Positions 30,601 through 37,682 of a stretch of 64,000 bases of DNA are shown in pieces. Below the pieces are notes generated by a model. The model worked only from the letters and a program-made list of their open reading frames with translations. It was not told the DNA's origin and did not search any database. The DNA comes from an uncultured Bacteroidota bacterium. GTDB taxonomy: Bacteria; Bacteroidota; Bacteroidia; Bacteroidales; P3. The DNA lies in assembly GCA_902784865.1 (NCBI GenBank), contig CACZWL010000002.1, forward strand, positions 115,515 through 179,514, written 5' to 3'. How positions within the stretch are numbered: the stretch's first letter is position 1; each line of letters starts with the position of its first letter. Both the position numbers and the translations under genes were made by a program.

Positions 30601-31400
30601 CAAAGCCGAAAGTCTTCATCCCCGCCTTCCCCGGCACCAACTGCGAGCTCGACTCCGCCCGCGCCTTCCACCGCGCCGGTGCCGAGAGCGAGATTATCGT
30701 CTTCCGCAACCAGAATGGCCAGCAGATTCGCGAGAGCGTCGAAGCCTACGTCGAGGCCATCCGCCGCAGCCAGATTGTCATGCTCCCCGGCGGCTTCAGC
30801 GCCGGCGACGAGCCCGAAGGCAGCGCCAAGTTCATCACCAGCGTCTTCCGCAACCCGAAGATTGCCGACGCCGTCATGGAACTGCTCCAGAAGCGCGACG
30901 GCCTCATGCTCGGCATCTGCAACGGCTTCCAGGCCCTGGTCAAGCTCGGCCTGGTTCCCTACGGCGAGATCCGCCCCCAGGCCGAGGATGCACCCACGCT
31001 GACCTTCAACACCATCGGCCGCCACCAGAGCAAGATGGCCTACACGTGCGTCACCAGCAACCTCAGCCCTTGGCTGCGCAAGGCCGAGCTGGGCGCCACC
31101 TACGCCATCCCCATCTCGCACGGCGAAGGCCGCTTCGTGGCGCCGCAGAAGTGGCTCGACCGCCTCTTCAAGAACGGCCAGGTGGCCACGCAGTATGTCG
31201 ACCTCGACGGCAACCCCACTATGGACGAGGAGTACAACATGAACGGCTCCTACATGGCCATCGAAGGCATCACCAGCCCCGACGGCCGCGTCCTGGGCAA
31301 GATGGGCCACAGCGAGAGAAGAAGCCACGGCAGCGCAATGAACATCCACGGCAACGACGACCAGCAGATCTTCGAGAGCGGCGTGCAATACTTCAAATAA
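27624..31400 (+). CDS. purL: Phosphoribosylformylglycinamidine synthase, large single-chain type
   Basis: FGAM synthase performs the glutamine- and ATP-dependent fourth step of purine synthesis. The 1258-residue chain contains the PurS-like N-terminal part, the two ATP-grasp-like AIRS halves (TYWSDHCRHTTF, NETHNHPTEIEPFGGAATCLGG, GGVSVAIGELADG, GGKDSMSGTF) and a C-terminal class I glutaminase with nucleophile Cys in GICNGFQALVKLG and SHGEGRF. The N-terminal sequence (VRRIYVEKKAPY, YDIENVSD) is like the Clostridium-type clade rather than the proteobacterial one. Three short in-frame simple repeats lie at 27981-28020, 29491-29528 and 30571-30598. Start 27624 is preferred over 27612 by resemblance. 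Confidence 0.95.
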   Translation: MVRRIYVEKKAPYAVKAKELKEEMSQYLGIEAEAVRVLIRYDIENVSDATFRTALSTVFSEPPVDDVYEEQFPHNEGDFCFTVEYLPGQFDQRADSAEQCVQLLNDTEQPIIKSATTYVISSKSSFSSETREKIVAHCVNPVDSRRADGPKPATLEEHFDEPADVSVLEGFKDMAEPQLKELYGSLGLAMTFADFQHIQRYFRDEERRDPTMTEIRVLDTYWSDHCRHTTFATELKDIEFDDGFYRPLIEGAFQQYLADHKEFYAGRTDKYVCLMDIGTLAAKRLKKAGILDDQEPSDEINACSIVVPVKIDGVEEEWLINFKNETHNHPTEIEPFGGAATCLGGCIRDPLSGRTYVYQAMRVTGAADPTKPLSETLPGKLPQRKIVTTAAHGYSSYGNQIGLATGLVSEIYHPNYVAKRMEIGAVIAAAPRRAVKRLTSDPGDVIILLGGRTGRDGCGGATGSSKSHTTASLTTCGAEVQKGNAPTERKIQRLFRREEVSSLIKKCNDFGAGGVSVAIGELADGLQINLDKVPKKYAGLDGTELAISESQERMAVVVDPKDVDQMLKYADEENLEATVVATVTAEPRMVISWRGKEIVNLSRRFIDTNGAHQETTVRVKMPSETSYTSETSYTSVKDLWLNTLADLNVCSQKGLVEMFDSSIGAGSVVMPFGGKYQLTPTQSMIGKLPLLDGQCDTVTIMSYGLDPYLMSWSPFHGAAWNVVNSVAKIAAAGGDASRVRLTFQEYFKKLGNDPYRWGEPFSALLGAYHAQMGLKLPSIGGKDSMSGTFNDIDVPPTLCSFAVGISDLQHVVTPELKQTGNRLVLLDIKQDAYDMPDYADAIGQYAALRRAIEAGQVCSAYVVGFGGLIEAVSKMAFGNKLGVRLSVSDGTAVAQALTAKNYGHIVVEVPSVDGLPFRCTEIGEVTDTAAFEVNGEKIALADALAAWQRPLESVFPTRTPSPVSGDSIAASLYHAAHPKTHTTYQPINLSTSTKPKVFIPAFPGTNCELDSARAFHRAGAESEIIVFRNQNGQQIRESVEAYVEAIRRSQIVMLPGGFSAGDEPEGSAKFITSVFRNPKIADAVMELLQKRDGLMLGICNGFQALVKLGLVPYGEIRPQAEDAPTLTFNTIGRHQSKMAYTCVTSNLSPWLRKAELGATYAIPISHGEGRFVAPQKWLDRLFKNGQVATQYVDLDGNPTMDEEYNMNGSYMAIEGITSPDGRVLGKMGHSERRSHGSAMNIHGNDDQQIFESGVQYFK
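27981..28020 (+). repeat. In-frame CTAGT-type repeat in purL (1)
   Basis: ATCTCTAGTAAATCTAGTTTTTCTAGTGAAACTAGAG encodes SSKSSFSSETR in a domain junction. The CTAGT unit recurs at 29491-29528. Confidence 0.75.
29491..29528 (+). repeat. In-frame tandem repeat in purL (2)
   Basis: Two copies of an 18-bp unit (AGCGAAACTAGTTATACT) encode SETSYTSETSYTS between catalytic domains. Confidence 0.85.
30571..30598 (+). repeat. In-frame TATCAAC repeat in purL (3)
   Basis: CGTATCAACCTATCAACTTATCAACTT consists of 7- to 8-bp units at the linker before the glutaminase domain. Confidence 0.7.
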
Positions 31401-31440
31401 CTCACCCCTCCGAGGCCACCGGCCTTGCGCCAGCACAGTC

Positions 31441-31472
31441 AAGACAGGCGACCTGACAGGGTCGCCTGTCTT
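31441..31472 (+). terminator. Hairpin after purL
   Basis: AAGACAGGCGACC (31441-31453) pairs perfectly with GGTCGCCTGTCTT (31460-31472). The T tract is weak, so termination efficiency is uncertain. Confidence 0.6.
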
Positions 31473-31570
31473 CCGTCAGCATATACCACCATAGATATAC
31501 ATATAGAAAAACCGCCATGGATTTTCAGCATCTCGCACAAATTATGATTCCCGCCCGTGCGAAACATTAA

Positions 31571-31602
31571 TTTTGCCATATCAGAAATTATACGTATTTT
31601 TG
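31571..31602 (+). promoter_or_regulatory. Promoter at left edge of AT-rich island
   Basis: TTTTG (31571-31575), 19 bp, then TATTTTTG (31595-31602), a canonical Bacteroidota promoter in front of the remnant genes. Confidence 0.75.
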
Positions 31603-31626
31603 CACTTTAAAAATAAAGAATAAAAA

Positions 31627-31695
31627 ATGGCAAACTACAGCCTTTCTGGTCACGAAGCATTTGCTTGCAAGTCGTCGTGGCGCAAGAAAAGGTAA
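31627..31695 (+). pseudogene. Truncated start of a DUF4007-like gene
   Basis: The 22-codon frame encodes MANYSLSGHEAFACKSSW before a quick stop. The SGHExF...W pattern resembles the beginning of DUF4007 proteins, found in phosphorothioation-related and other defence islands. It has a canonical promoter 24 bp upstream, which suggests that it once headed the operon. The rest of the gene is gone. The resemblance rests on a short stretch and is tentative. Confidence 0.4.
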
Positions 31696-31719
31696 TACAT
31701 TAAAAAGAGCAACTAAGCA

Positions 31720-32690
31720 ATGGGCAAAGATCTGACAACAAGAAAAGGTCGCGCATCCAAACATGAGGAGGCGTTCTTCCCCGTACCTCCCGCTGAGAAC
31801 AATCTGCCAGAATGGTATGCAGAGACCCTCTCCACGCTGAAGGAACTCATTGCCAACAGCCGGAGGCAGATCATGTGGACTGCCAACGTGCAGATGACCA
31901 TGATGTATTACCAGATTGGCAAACATATCCTCCAGCGACAGAAAGCAGATGGATGGGGTGCCCGTATTGTTGACAGGCTCTCTGCTGATTTGAAAACGGC
32001 ATTTCCCGACCAAAACGGATTCTCGCCGAGAAACCTGAAATACATGCGCCGCTTCGCCGAGATTTGGCCCGACGAAGCAATTGTGCAACGCAGCGTTGCA
32101 CAATTGCCCTGGCGTCACAACATCTGCCTGATGGAAAAGGTCAAAGAGCCCAATCGCAGATTGGCTTATGCGATGGCGGCAATAAAAAATGGATGGAGCA
32201 AAAACATCCTCGAACTACAATTGGACAACTACACCTTGGAACGTGAAGGCAAACTGCCGAGCAACTTCGACGGGACACTTCCCGCTGTGCAGTCCGATAT
32301 GGTGCAACAGATGTTCAAAGACCCCTACCTTTTGGATTTCACCGGTGCCGATGCCAATTTTTCTATCACCTGCGACTGCGTTGCTATGTGGTGATAGAAC
32401 TGAAAGCCGTGCCCTTCAATCCCGACATGATGGGACAGCTGTCCTTCTATCAAACCGTGGTGGACGAAACCATGAGGCATGAAACCGACGGCAAGACCAT
32501 TGGCCTTCTTTTGGTGAAAAACAAGAACGAAACGGTGGTGCGCTATTCGCTTGCCGGAATGAGCAAGCCCCTAGGAGTGGCATCGTGGGAGACAGAAGTC
32601 AGCCGAGAGGTCGCCGACAAATGGGTATCGAACTTGCCCACGATAGCGGAACTTGAAAAAGAACTTGAAAAGGAGGAGTCCCCCAAATGA
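31720..32690 (+). pseudogene. Broken DUF1016/YhcG-type PD-(D/E)XK nuclease gene
   Basis: The N-terminal DUF1016 region is intact (31720 to about 32350: WYAETLSTLKELI, QIGKHILQRQ, FSPRNLKYMRRFAEIWP, LPWRHNICLMEKV). The nuclease C-terminus continues in another frame (FYHLRLRCYVVIELKA, then FNPDMMGQLSFYQTVVD, IGLLLVKNKN, KPLGVASWE) to 32690. At about 32355 DFTGADAN is joined directly to FYHLRL, so a stretch that in family members includes the catalytic Asp before LLFYH is deleted and the frame is shifted. The gene is therefore inactive. It was probably part of the defence cluster. Confidence 0.85.
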
Positions 32691-32839
32691 CTAGATGGCA
32701 CATATTAGGCATATCTGGAGGCAAAGATAGCGCAGCGCTATTTATCGGCGATACATCGGTGTCCTTTCGGCGATACGTCGGTGGTTTTATTTCTTCGTCC
32801 CTTCTTCGTGGGATCTTTGTGTCTACTTTGCTGCTATGA
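32687..32839 (+). pseudogene. N-terminal remnant of a PP-loop PAPS-reductase-like (DndC/CysH-type) gene
   Basis: The ATG overlaps the stop of the nuclease remnant (ATGA). The frame reads HILGISGGKDSAAL, the ATP-binding PP-loop motif (SGGKDS) of PAPS reductase/DndC-like proteins, then runs into GGCGATACATCGGTG-type repeat sequence and a stop at 32839. No further family sequence follows. DndC-type enzymes act in DNA phosphorothioation; related PAPS reductase-like proteins occur in BREX-like islands. Confidence 0.55.
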
Positions 32840-32990
32840 TGAACCACTTAAAAGCCAGCACTTTGTATAAGCGACCCATAACAAAAGTAACCTATTGATT
32901 TTCAACTAATAGTTCAATTACCCTTGTTGGACGAGCCGACGGCACACCACGGCGATCCTTCGGCGGTCTCTCGGCGACCATATTATTTCA
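32725..32990. repeat. Short direct repeats of GGCGAT...TCGGTG type
   Basis: TATCGGCGATACATCGGTGTCCTTTCGGCGATACGTCGGTGG is followed, near 32940-32985, by related ACGGCGATCCTTCGGCGGTCTCTCGGCGACC. Both blocks lie where the PP-loop gene is interrupted. Otherwise 32840-33025 holds no gene. Confidence 0.5.
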
Positions 32991-33025
32991 GTATTACATT
33001 TTTAACAGCCGTTGAAAAATACTTT

Positions 33026-33057
33026 TTGTCAATTCAAAAAGATTGTGTATCTTTGCA
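33026..33057 (+). promoter_or_regulatory. Promoter of the NurA-HerA-GHKL-rSAM operon
   Basis: TTTTTG ends at 33030. After 19 bp comes TATCTTTG (33050-33057), and the start codon follows 35 bp later. It is the only convincing promoter before the six-gene operon. Confidence 0.8.
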
Positions 33058-33092
33058 GTTTGAATCATAACGGTAATAGGACAAAGAATGTA

Positions 33093-34268
33093 ATGAAAAT
33101 ACTAGACTTCATAGAAAAGGACGGTGAAGGGAAGTATGCTTGTTATAAAACAAAAAAACTTATCCTCGACCAAAACGACCAAGATACACTTGATTACGAC
33201 GACAAAGCCCCCGCCGCAACCAATAGTGCCAGTATCGCAGAAACTGACCTCACGAGAAACGAAACTGTTACTATCAGCCAACAAATGATGAAACTGGCCA
33301 GTACCCCTCTTTTCTCTTATTTCCTTGATGGTTCTCGACATGTTTACAAAGTAGATGATATTGCAATAGGGAACCGAATCTTCCCATTCCTAGCAGGTCA
33401 AATTGTGGTAGGGTGTTGTGTGAGAAAAGACAGAGATATTTTCAAACGTCATTCTGTTACACGAAGGGTTTTACTATCGTTACCTCGTAACTTTAACTAT
33501 GACGACGACAAAGAGGCAAACTTTTGTCGTATGTACTGCGAGAAAATAAACGAGGAGTTGGCAAAAAATCCCTTTGTGCAGGAACATGGCATCAAGATAG
33601 ATAAGATTTTGCTTTATCCCACAGACGGGTCAAAGGAAATTACCGCAGATAAGAATGGCTATAAAAACAGCGGTACTGCAAAGATTCAGAACGAGATGAC
33701 AGACGAGGAGCAGTTGATGGTTGCTGAACTTTGCAAAAACAACCTGCTTGACAACGACCACTTCCTAATAAAAGATGGCTCAATAGAATACAATCCCAGC
33801 TATTCTAATCTTTCAATCACAGAATGGAACCAACTCCGCTCCAATTATAAACACGTGGTGGGAGTATCAAAGATGTTTAACCCAGACTTATTGCGTGACT
33901 TCAAGGGTCATCGACTTTCAAAAACCATCGCCAATTTAAAGCCTTTTGAACGGACAAAAGTTTATAGATACCCGGCTTCTGGCAATCAATCGGAGTTTGC
34001 CATGTGGTATCTTAGATTACGAAAAAAAGACTTCCGAGAAACTCACTTTTCCGATGTTATCAAATGCGAAATGGTTTTGGAAGAAAAGGGTGGTCTGTTG
34101 GACACCCAGCTTGTTGACCTCATTAGTGCCAACCTTATCCGCGAAGCTTATCCCACTTGTTATGGCAAAGACAGTCGCTGGGCGAACCACCTCTATCCAG
34201 TTTTCCTTACAGAGAGTTTCTGTAAATCAAACTATATTAATCAGAATATAATCCTAAATCTCTTTTGA
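33093..34268 (+). CDS. NurA-like nuclease
   Basis: This is a 391-residue protein. Residues 76-82 (FLDGSRH) match the NurA signature in which an aspartate followed by Gly-Ser binds the catalytic metal (Asp79 here), and the gene is directly followed by a HerA-type ATPase, the standard partner of NurA in DNA end resection and in several phage-defence systems. The rest (RVLLSLPRNFNYDDD, KTIANLKPFERTKVYRYP, MWYLRLRKKD, LISANLIREAYP) is compatible with a divergent NurA fold. Start 33093 follows the promoter; the 27 preceding codons in frame span it. AT-rich compared with core genes. It is separated from the next gene by 1 bp. Confidence 0.65.
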   Translation: MKILDFIEKDGEGKYACYKTKKLILDQNDQDTLDYDDKAPAATNSASIAETDLTRNETVTISQQMMKLASTPLFSYFLDGSRHVYKVDDIAIGNRIFPFLAGQIVVGCCVRKDRDIFKRHSVTRRVLLSLPRNFNYDDDKEANFCRMYCEKINEELAKNPFVQEHGIKIDKILLYPTDGSKEITADKNGYKNSGTAKIQNEMTDEEQLMVAELCKNNLLDNDHFLIKDGSIEYNPSYSNLSITEWNQLRSNYKHVVGVSKMFNPDLLRDFKGHRLSKTIANLKPFERTKVYRYPASGNQSEFAMWYLRLRKKDFRETHFSDVIKCEMVLEEKGGLLDTQLVDLISANLIREAYPTCYGKDSRWANHLYPVFLTESFCKSNYINQNIILNLF

Positions 34269-34269
34269 T

Positions 34270-35937
34270 ATGACCAAAATTATCGGCAAAGTATCCGCAA
34301 CGGAAAAGGACCCTTCAACTATTGATGAGTTTTATTTTTGGACTGACAAACGCCAAATATTGAGCCCCTTTGACATTGTAAAAGTAGAGCACGAGTGCAA
34401 CTCAACAACCTATGGTGTTATAGAAGAGATTAATCATGTGACAGATTCCCCCAGTCATTTTACAAGTTACATTTCCAGCGACTTTGGAGATATCGACGAT
34501 AATATTGGGAATATGAATCGACTGGGCATGAATTATGTGAAAGTGCGTGTTTCGTGCAACACACAGAACATATACACTCCAGTTTTGAACGACCGTCGTG
34601 TCTCTCTATGTGACGAAAACGATATTAAAGTTGCTCTGGGTCTGAGCGAGAAGGATGTACAAAACCCATTGGTGTGTGGATACCTGCAAATGTACCAAGG
34701 CGATGCTGCCATTAAAGTCCCTGTAGTTCTCAACTCGCACTTCCTTCTTGGTCCTGATGGCGCACATATCAACGTCTCCGGTATTTCCGGTTTGGCAGCC
34801 AAAACGTCATTCTCCATGTTCCTATTGAAAGCCATACAGGAGAAATTCCGTACTGAAAATGGAGAAACTGTTGCCTTTGTGTTTTTCAATGTCAAAGGAC
34901 GTGACCTTATGGCCATTGATGAACCAAACTCCGAACTGTCGGGCAAAGACCAAAAGATTTACCATGATCTTGGATTATCGGCACAACCATTTGATAACGT
35001 CAGCTATTATTATCCATACAGCAAGGATAAAGCAACCGCCAACGTTCAAAGCTATGCACAGCCAGAAGATGTAAACAAACAAATAAAACAAGGTAAAGCG
35101 AAGAAGTATAAATTCATCTATGAGAATTGTATTGATAAAATAGACCTTCTATTGGCAAATGAAGATGATTCTACCGGAACGCTCGAAAGTTGTGTGAACT
35201 ACATAATAAATCGGCAAGAACCATTTAATGCTGTTGATAGTTGGACAACTCTTCGCGACAAGATCGACGAGTGTACCAAAACGGAAGCGAATGGCGGAAA
35301 GAAGAATGAAATCCAAGTCACAAGCTGGCGTAAGTTCAAAAGATGCGTGAATAAAGCCATTCAAAACCCACTTTTCGCCAGCAATTTAAACGATGCTACA
35401 GGTGAAGTTGATTTGACAGAAGAAATTTCCAATGGACTTACCGCAGGACAGGTAATGGTGATAGATATCGCACGACTTGATGATAACGCCCAAAGTTTTG
35501 TCTTTGGAAGCGTTGCTCGAGCCATCTATGATATGAAACTCGGAGCTGAACGAGACAATATACCGGAAAAGGTGATTATGTTTGTAGATGAGTTAAACAA
35601 ATATGCCTCCAATGATGTTCCCAAAAGTTCACCCATTCTTCAACAGCTGCTTGACATTGCCGAACGAGGACGCTCTCTAGGTATTATTCTTTTCTCCGTT
35701 GAGCAGTTCCGAAGTGCTATTCACGACCGCGTAAAAGGCAACTGCGCCACTCAGGCCTATGGGCGAACAAATGCAATTGAGGTGTCAAAATCTGATTATA
35801 GATACATTCCTAAAGTGTATCAAAATATGATGACACGACTATCGCCAGGAGAGTATATTATATCCAACCCCGCGTTGCGCTCACTTGTTAACATAAGATT
35901 TCCACGTCCCGCATATAAACAATATCCAAATGGTTAA
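34270..35937 (+). CDS. HerA-like DNA translocase ATPase
   Basis: The 555-residue ATPase of the HerA/FtsK clade has an N-terminal beta-barrel-like region (IGKVSATEKDPSTIDEFYFW), a modified Walker A GISGLAAKTS (171-180, Lys178-Thr179; the Gly before the Lys is replaced) and Walker B VIMFVDELNKYA (Asp440-Glu441). The arginine-finger/sensor stretch LLDIAERGRSLGIILFSVEQFRSAI follows, and the C-terminus has a NIRFPRPAYKQ pattern. HerA forms hexamers that feed DNA to NurA. A middle insertion (about 215-390) is longer than in archaeal HerA. It overlaps the next gene by 8 bp. Confidence 0.85.
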   Translation: MTKIIGKVSATEKDPSTIDEFYFWTDKRQILSPFDIVKVEHECNSTTYGVIEEINHVTDSPSHFTSYISSDFGDIDDNIGNMNRLGMNYVKVRVSCNTQNIYTPVLNDRRVSLCDENDIKVALGLSEKDVQNPLVCGYLQMYQGDAAIKVPVVLNSHFLLGPDGAHINVSGISGLAAKTSFSMFLLKAIQEKFRTENGETVAFVFFNVKGRDLMAIDEPNSELSGKDQKIYHDLGLSAQPFDNVSYYYPYSKDKATANVQSYAQPEDVNKQIKQGKAKKYKFIYENCIDKIDLLLANEDDSTGTLESCVNYIINRQEPFNAVDSWTTLRDKIDECTKTEANGGKKNEIQVTSWRKFKRCVNKAIQNPLFASNLNDATGEVDLTEEISNGLTAGQVMVIDIARLDDNAQSFVFGSVARAIYDMKLGAERDNIPEKVIMFVDELNKYASNDVPKSSPILQQLLDIAERGRSLGIILFSVEQFRSAIHDRVKGNCATQAYGRTNAIEVSKSDYRYIPKVYQNMMTRLSPGEYIISNPALRSLVNIRFPRPAYKQYPNG

Positions 35938-37678
35938 TAATATGCAAAACATAAACAATCCAGTTATTGGCATTGATCTTCTGAAAATGCTGATGTTGCA
36001 GCTTTACAGTAATCCCCGCTGCATCTACCGAGAGTATATACAGAATGCATTGGATTCAATTAACGAGGCGGTAAAGACCGGTATACTTGCCCAAGAGAAA
36101 GATGGTCGGGTGTCAATTAGTATCACAAAAAGCGACATTTGCATCGAGGACAATGGAACAGGTATCCGAAGTGGTATGGCGGTCAAAGTTCTCACCGATA
36201 TCGCAAATAGTGTAAAGAATGGCGTTGATACTGCTGGACAGTTCGGTGTTGGCCGCCTCTCTGGGGGTGGGTATTGTGAGGTTCTTGAATTTGAAACAAC
36301 CTACAAAGGTGAAGATGTATCAACAATCGTTTCATTCGATACAATGGCATTGAAAGATTTGGTTGAAAAAAAACAAATTGATATTTCTGCCGAAGATGCC
36401 ATGAAGATAATATGCACCACGAGTACTAAGCCCGCCGAACCAAATGAACACAGGTTCATTGTTCGTCTGAAAAATGTTATCAATTCAAGAGAGATTCTGC
36501 TAGATATTGAAGAAATACGGAACTATATCATCGAATATGCTCCAATTGACTATTCCGTACTATTTAATTCCTTGATAAATAATTGTCCTCAGACAGAATT
36601 TGTGAAGAGACACAAAAAAATAGACAAAATAAGAGTGTCTCTTAATGACTACTCCGATATCGAAAAGGGATATGGGGTTAAAGTTTTAGGCATGGGTGAC
36701 CCAATCGAGAAAATTCGTTATTTTGAATTCCCAAAACATCCCAAATACGGTTCTCTTGGGTGGGGGTGGTATGCTGTTACAGAATTTTCTGTGCAAATTC
36801 CGGAAGAAAAAGATTGCTTGTCTGGAATTAGGCTGCGCAAACATAATATTTCATTAGATAAAGATTTGTTGAACACGGCATTCAAACAGAATCGAGGTAA
36901 TCGTTATTTCTATGGGGAAATTTTTATAGACAATGACAATATTGTTCCAGATAGCGGAAGACAAGGTCTGGCTGCAGGAGAAGCGGCTGATGCTCTAATG
37001 TTAGAAATCAAGAGATACTTTTCTGACACATTAGGTGCTGTATATTATCGTGCAAACAAATTAAAAACAGCGCTTAGCAAAGCATCTGAAATGGTGGGAA
37101 AAATCAGTAATCCCAGTTTTTCCAATGCAGTAGAACCTTTAACAAAGAGACTACAGGACTACATTAATGAATTTAACAAGGCCGCCACACCTGATGCAAA
37201 AGAAGAAATAAATGATGTTATTGCAATCTATAAAAACAAGTATAATACCGAATTAAAATCAGAAGTAGAGAAATATCTCGCACCTAAACAAGAGCCAAAG
37301 GCGGATAAACAAGATATTCTCGATATGATAGCAGCACCAGTAGTGTGCGAGCCCGTCACGCCCACACCTCCTGTCAAAACTCATAGTTCGAATATTCCAG
37401 AGACATCTCCAGAAATAAGCCCCATTATATCACTATCTCCACAACAACCTTCAATTCTTCCAAGCACACCGCTGGTCAATACACCCAAACAGAAAAAAAC
37501 AGTTCAATCCAAATCAAAAGTAGACGAGATATTGTCTTCGCTTGAAGGAGGGCACTATACTCTCGAACAGATTGATTTGCTGAAGAAGGTTTTTAGTACA
37601 ATGCTTATTGTTTGTTCTTCTTCTCAGAAAAAGAGTGTTATTCAATTAATGGAGATTGCAGTGAATAGCCTCAAATAA
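35930..37678 (+). CDS. HSP90-like (GHKL) ATPase protein
   Basis: The 582-residue product carries a Bergerat-fold ATPase domain: YREYIQNALDSI with Glu35 and Asn39, EDNGTGI with Asp74, and glycine-rich lid GQFGVGRLSGGG (103-114). A middle region (about 230-370) and a helical segment follow, then a Pro/Ser-rich linker (about 455-525) and a short helical C-terminus. Such standalone HSP90-like proteins occur in anti-phage and DNA-processing systems. The start at 35930 overlaps herA; the internal ATG at 35942 is equally possible. The lid and catalytic residues appear intact, so ATP hydrolysis is likely. Confidence 0.85.
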   Translation: MVNNMQNINNPVIGIDLLKMLMLQLYSNPRCIYREYIQNALDSINEAVKTGILAQEKDGRVSISITKSDICIEDNGTGIRSGMAVKVLTDIANSVKNGVDTAGQFGVGRLSGGGYCEVLEFETTYKGEDVSTIVSFDTMALKDLVEKKQIDISAEDAMKIICTTSTKPAEPNEHRFIVRLKNVINSREILLDIEEIRNYIIEYAPIDYSVLFNSLINNCPQTEFVKRHKKIDKIRVSLNDYSDIEKGYGVKVLGMGDPIEKIRYFEFPKHPKYGSLGWGWYAVTEFSVQIPEEKDCLSGIRLRKHNISLDKDLLNTAFKQNRGNRYFYGEIFIDNDNIVPDSGRQGLAAGEAADALMLEIKRYFSDTLGAVYYRANKLKTALSKASEMVGKISNPSFSNAVEPLTKRLQDYINEFNKAATPDAKEEINDVIAIYKNKYNTELKSEVEKYLAPKQEPKADKQDILDMIAAPVVCEPVTPTPPVKTHSSNIPETSPEISPIISLSPQQPSILPSTPLVNTPKQKKTVQSKSKVDEILSSLEGGHYTLEQIDLLKKVFSTMLIVCSSSQKKSVIQLMEIAVNSLK

Positions 37679-37682
37679 CATT

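Noticed and set aside
31720-32394. Intact DUF1016 protein of 224 residues
   Set aside because: The frame ends by frameshift right after an internal deletion; the nuclease part continues in another frame, so it is a broken gene.
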